Of a DNA stretch of 64,000 nt, positions 60,919 through 64,000 are shown one piece after another. A program made the translations under genes and the position numbers. The stretch is from an uncultured Lachnospiraceae bacterium (GTDB lineage: Bacteria; Bacillota; Clostridia; Lachnospirales; Lachnospiraceae): positions 1 to 64,000 of the forward strand of contig CAMOWK010000010.1 in NCBI GenBank assembly GCA_946628415.1. The letters are read 5' to 3'. Within the stretch, counting starts at the first letter, position 1. Each line of letters opens with the position of its first letter. The notes below the pieces were generated by a model. That model ran no database searches. It was not told where the DNA came from and worked only from the letters and a program-made list of their open reading frames with translations.

Positions 60919-63381
60919 CTAGATTATTCTTGAACTGTGGCAGGTAAAATAAATTATCTGATAGTCCTCCGAAATCTCTTTCAAAAACATAAGTCCGTTA
61001 TGAACCTTTTCCTCATCAAAATCTGTAAATGGATCGTCAAAAACCGCAAATGGCTTTTCATCACGGTACATAGCCTCTATAAGTGCCATACGGAATGCAA
61101 TTCCGACAAGATCCTGACTTCCACGGCTTAGATATCCTGTATCTCTTGCAGTTCCGTATTCATTTACCGAAAGCTTCATGTTGGCATCGATACTGTAGTT
61201 ATCCGACTTTTCTCCCCTGAGCTTTTCGTAATATTTACCGAAGCTCTTAAGAAGAGGTGCCATATACTGTGCGGTAAATCTGACGCGCGCCTCTCCAAGA
61301 TAATCCCTTGTCAGTTTAAGAAGTCTGTATCTTTCGCTGAGTTTATCATTCTCTTCCGTTAGTGCGGTAAGCTCGGTCTCATAATCTCTGAGAGTTTCAA
61401 GTGTTTCAAACAGTTCATTAAGCTGCTTATCATATGAATGAAGCTTACTCATCATTTCTTCGACTTTTTGATTTGTACTTCCCAGTTCCTCTGACAGGGC
61501 ATCCATTTCCTCGGATGACACCTCATCATCCTGCGCATCACTGCTTATGTAGTCGGAAAGATACGGTGTATTTCTAAGGAAGAGATCCGCAGCATTCTTC
61601 CTCTCTTCATAAGTTTTAATGCTTCTTAAATATTCAGCCTTTTTAGCGGAAAGGTTTACACATAAATTCACATCTTTCCTAAGCTTCCTTACATACTCCT
61701 CCAATTCCTTTATATAAGAATCGTAAGTAAAATATGATTCCGGAAGATCCTCATCTGAAAGGAAGTAGTATCTGCCGATTCTTTCCCTGATGCTGTCATT
61801 AAGGCCGCTTATCTCATCCATACGGCTTCCTGCCTTCTTCTCTTCTATATCCTGCCCGAGAAGTTCATATTCATAAGCAAGGTTCCTTATAGCCGAAAGC
61901 CTTTCGGAAGGATTCTTTCCAGCCTCTATATCTGTCAGGCTTAACATTTTTTCTATATTGTCATCGAGACGGGAGGCTCTTTTTTCTTCCTCTGAAATGA
62001 CTTCTGACAGTTCAAGTATTCTGTCTTCCCCTTCTTTTTCCGCATCATTCCCAATATAAATCTTCTTAACCTTTATAACAAGCCCGAAGAAAATGGCTGC
62101 AAGGCCAAGAATAAGTATGGCAACAGAGCCAATGAGCATCTTATTAACGATAAGGACAAGTCCTGCTATCATAAGCAGAATTCCAACCATTACAAGGGAT
62201 ATAAAAAGCCTGTTGACTTTACTCTTTTTCCTGCTTTCTTCTTCTCTCTTATAAGCCGCAAGAAGATTCTTTTTATCATTTATTCCTGCCATAATGACAT
62301 TTTTCTCATTATAGTCAGCTATGGCGTGGCTTGCGGCATTTTCCGTGATACCGGTATCCTTAAAGATTTCACTAAGCTCATTAAATCTTGCAAAGTCACT
62401 GTCAGGAATACGATTCCTTCTTTCCGAATCGGCAAGTTCTCTGAGTCTGTCCACATCACTCGCGAGCTTATCTATCTCATCATCGCTGGGAATATTTCCT
62501 GAGAATATATCCTGAACCCTTCTTAAATCCTCTTCTTCACCCGAGCCAAGAGTTACACTGAACACCTTTTCCTTGGCGGCATCAGCTTTTTCAAGCATCC
62601 CCAGATACTCTGCCTTCTTTCGTCCAAGTTCCTGCTTACGGCTTATCTCACGACTTTTTTCCGTAAGCTCATTTCTTTTTTCTTTAACAATGCCCAGTTC
62701 TTTTCTGAGAGAATTATCCTTTTCCTTTATGGCAAGTATGTTCTTTTCCACTCCAGGCTTGTTTCTTAACTCATTCTGAATTTCTGCAATTTTAGTCCTT
62801 AGTTTTGATATTTCACCCGTCGCCCGTTTAGGACTGAGTGAATTGATCCTGTCCTTAAGATTTTTATCTACCTTTTCAAATCTTGCCAGATCATCGGTCA
62901 TAACACTAAGGTTGCCCATCTTGGCATTTATACTGTCAGTTGCTTCGGTCGTAACATCACTCTGTGATATAAAAACAGTCCTTTTAAATGAACCGCTGTC
63001 GATACCGAATAACTCTTCACCGATATTTTCAGTAAAATCAGTACTTTCCAGATTCGTTACAGCGTCATATATACTGAAGCTGTCATCCTTTGGCCTATCT
63101 CCGAATATCCTTGCCACGGAATACTCCTTACCTCTGGCAGAAAATCTTATACTTCCGCCATATGGTCCTGTCTGCCAAGGCATATATCTCTTTCTCTCAT
63201 TAACAAGTCCGTCTCTTGACTTCTCATTATCAAAGCCAAAAAACATAACCTTAATAAATGCGGCAAGTGTTGATTTACCGAATCCGTTTTCTTCATTTAT
63301 TACATTCACTCCGGGATCAAACTCATAGGTAAGATCATGAAGCTTTCCGAAGTTCTGTATATGACAGCTTATAAGCTTCAA
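60919..63381 (-). CDS. SbcC/YhaN-like AAA ATPase with membrane helices
   Basis: An 820-residue ATPase of the Rad50/SbcC class. Walker A lies in INEENGFGKSTLAAFIKVMFFGF near residue 30; the signature region YLSRGSQDLVGIAFRMALIEAM and Walker B FAVFDDPFTDFDEEKV lie near the C-terminus. The centre is coiled coil interrupted by two membrane helices (about 395-440, LFISLVMVGILLMIAGLVLIV and similar), as in Bacillus YhaN. The Rad50 zinc hook CxxC is missing. With the phosphoesterase encoded 11 nt upstream it should form an SbcCD-like nuclease, possibly membrane attached. Confidence 0.88.
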   Translation of the reverse strand: MKLISCHIQNFGKLHDLTYEFDPGVNVINEENGFGKSTLAAFIKVMFFGFDNEKSRDGLVNERKRYMPWQTGPYGGSIRFSARGKEYSVARIFGDRPKDDSFSIYDAVTNLESTDFTENIGEELFGIDSGSFKRTVFISQSDVTTEATDSINAKMGNLSVMTDDLARFEKVDKNLKDRINSLSPKRATGEISKLRTKIAEIQNELRNKPGVEKNILAIKEKDNSLRKELGIVKEKRNELTEKSREISRKQELGRKKAEYLGMLEKADAAKEKVFSVTLGSGEEEDLRRVQDIFSGNIPSDDEIDKLASDVDRLRELADSERRNRIPDSDFARFNELSEIFKDTGITENAASHAIADYNEKNVIMAGINDKKNLLAAYKREEESRKKSKVNRLFISLVMVGILLMIAGLVLIVNKMLIGSVAILILGLAAIFFGLVIKVKKIYIGNDAEKEGEDRILELSEVISEEEKRASRLDDNIEKMLSLTDIEAGKNPSERLSAIRNLAYEYELLGQDIEEKKAGSRMDEISGLNDSIRERIGRYYFLSDEDLPESYFTYDSYIKELEEYVRKLRKDVNLCVNLSAKKAEYLRSIKTYEERKNAADLFLRNTPYLSDYISSDAQDDEVSSEEMDALSEELGSTNQKVEEMMSKLHSYDKQLNELFETLETLRDYETELTALTEENDKLSERYRLLKLTRDYLGEARVRFTAQYMAPLLKSFGKYYEKLRGEKSDNYSIDANMKLSVNEYGTARDTGYLSRGSQDLVGIAFRMALIEAMYRDEKPFAVFDDPFTDFDEEKVHNGLMFLKEISEDYQIIYFTCHSSRII

Positions 63382-63392
63382 ATCCTCACCTC

Positions 63393-64000
63393 CTAAACTT
63401 TCTCTCCGAGCAGCGCGGAAAGTCCAAGACTTACGATACCTGCCTTATCTTCCATTGAAAGAGCTTCGTCAGCCATAACAGTTCTGACAAATTCTCCCCT
63501 AAGGCTTGCATCAAGCTTAAATGCATTTGCATCTACATATGGCTTAGTCATATTCTTAATTCTGATAAAATAAAACTTATCTTCAAGACTCTTCTCAAGA
63601 AAAACTGTGTCTATATCATTCAATGCATTTATACTTCCTGTAAGTACTGCTTCGATAAGATTGGACTTATCAAAAGGTTCCTTCCCAAGTTCCTCTCTTA
63701 TCCTGTCGAGAATATCCATATTATTCTCACATCCGCTTATATCTATCTCTGGTGCATAGCATCTTCTTGCAGGAAAAATCTTATATTCAGTCTTAACGAT
63801 TCCCGACGTTTCATTTATATCGAGTATCATATAGCCCTTTTCTCCGCACTCATCAAAGCCCCTTCCGAAAGGACAGCCCGGATATACATAGACTCCTCTG
63901 GCATCAAGCTTTTCATTTGAAAATGAATGTATATGCCCAAGTGCCAGATAATCAATCCCCTTATTCTTAAGATTCTTTATATTTATAATCTCGCTGCCAC
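63393..64000 (-). CDS. SbcD/YhaO-like metallophosphoesterase, 5' end beyond window
   Basis: About 202 C-terminal residues are visible; the frame is open to the right edge, so the gene is partial and the Met at 63830 is internal. The calcineurin-like phosphoesterase motif near the edge is DYLALGHIHSF (metal-binding GHxH), followed by VYPGCPFGRGFDECGEKGY, as in SbcD/YhaO nucleases. The helical C-terminus (DILDRIREELGK, then SNLIEAVLTGSI) is the part that caps the partner. It probably starts the long unit that continues through the YhaN-like gene. Confidence 0.9.
   Translation of the reverse strand, partial: GSEIINIKNLKNKGIDYLALGHIHSFSNEKLDARGVYVYPGCPFGRGFDECGEKGYMILDINETSGIVKTEYKIFPARRCYAPEIDISGCENNMDILDRIREELGKEPFDKSNLIEAVLTGSINALNDIDTVFLEKSLEDKFYFIRIKNMTKPYVDANAFKLDASLRGEFVRTVMADEALSMEDKAGIVSLGLSALLGEKV

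Noticed and set aside
62843..63328. 161-codon plus-strand ORF opposite the YhaN-like gene
   Set aside because: It lies fully inside the N-terminal ATPase region, has no ribosome binding site and has shadow-like composition.
63393..63830. Complete 145-residue gene starting at 63830
   Set aside because: The frame stays open upstream to the window edge and encodes the GHIH phosphoesterase motif, so the Met at 63830 is internal.

Overview
The window looks like a chromosomal segment of a low-to-mid GC anaerobic Clostridia, most likely Lachnospiraceae (Butyrivibrio/Lachnospira/Roseburia-like). The grounds are protein style, a FabK-type FAS II operon, a PPi-type phosphofructokinase, a group-B-like [FeFe]-hydrogenase, a long-form PRPP synthetase beside DnaD/DnaC loader genes, and strong AGGAGG ribosome binding sites. 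No taxon-specific marker was tested. Nearly all genes lie on the minus strand; the exceptions are gltX, a Ser/Thr kinase, the phosphofructokinase, a small HTH gene and a zinc-ribbon membrane protein.

Layout. 1-2.9 kb: 5' part of rpoB with its own promoter. 3.1-8.5 kb: a tight array holding a Nudix hydrolase, a SanA/DUF218 protein, a (p)ppGpp synthetase, a two-component system, a second (p)ppGpp synthetase and a SecD-like single-pass protein. 8.6-16.7 kb: the type II fatty acid operon acpP-accD-accA-fabK-fabD-fabG-fabF-fabZ-marR plus a membrane protein. It has a near-consensus promoter and a palindromic operator, and a structured repeat element lies between fabG and fabF. fabH, accB and accC are not here. 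16.8-22.8 kb: an acidic membrane protein, gltX, a YihY protein, a free-standing structured ncRNA, a flavin reductase and a DUF3592-like protein. 23-28 kb: a tandem-DUF5067-like protein, an AAA/PD-(D/E)XK protein, and a divergent HTH/Ser-Thr-kinase pair. 28-31.5 kb: PPi-PFK, then a small acyl-carrier locus (Sfp-type PPTase, a BtrH/papain-like protein, a dedicated ACP).

31.6-34 kb: rpmG-secE-nusG-rplK-rplA, which ends at a terminator; rplJ/rplL are absent and rpoB is 28 kb away. 34-43.8 kb: uppP, a polysaccharide-type ABC exporter, a lipoprotein, an HD-GYP protein, ilvE, a GGDEF protein, an Lgt-like protein, a DUF4190 protein and a HEPN/MNT pair. 44-45 kb: small HTH and zinc-ribbon genes. 45-49.3 kb: dnaD-dnaC-prs-upp with a 150-bp palindromic element before upp. 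49.4-64 kb: apparently one long transcription unit, sbcD-sbcC(YhaN-like)-fur-like-dagK-ABC importer-[FeFe]-hydrogenase-membrane proteins-cdaA-cdaR-sirtuin-murC, closed by a terminator.

The window is rich in nucleotide second-messenger genes: two alarmone synthetases, one diadenylate cyclase with CdaR, one diguanylate cyclase and one HD-GYP phosphodiesterase. The least explained items are the ACP/BtrH-like/PPTase locus, the alarmone-synthetase pair bracketing a two-component system behind the FAS operon, the SecD-like stand-alone domain, the ncRNA at 21.3-21.6 kb and the intercistronic palindromic elements. All functional calls rest on reading motifs by eye; no database search was run.
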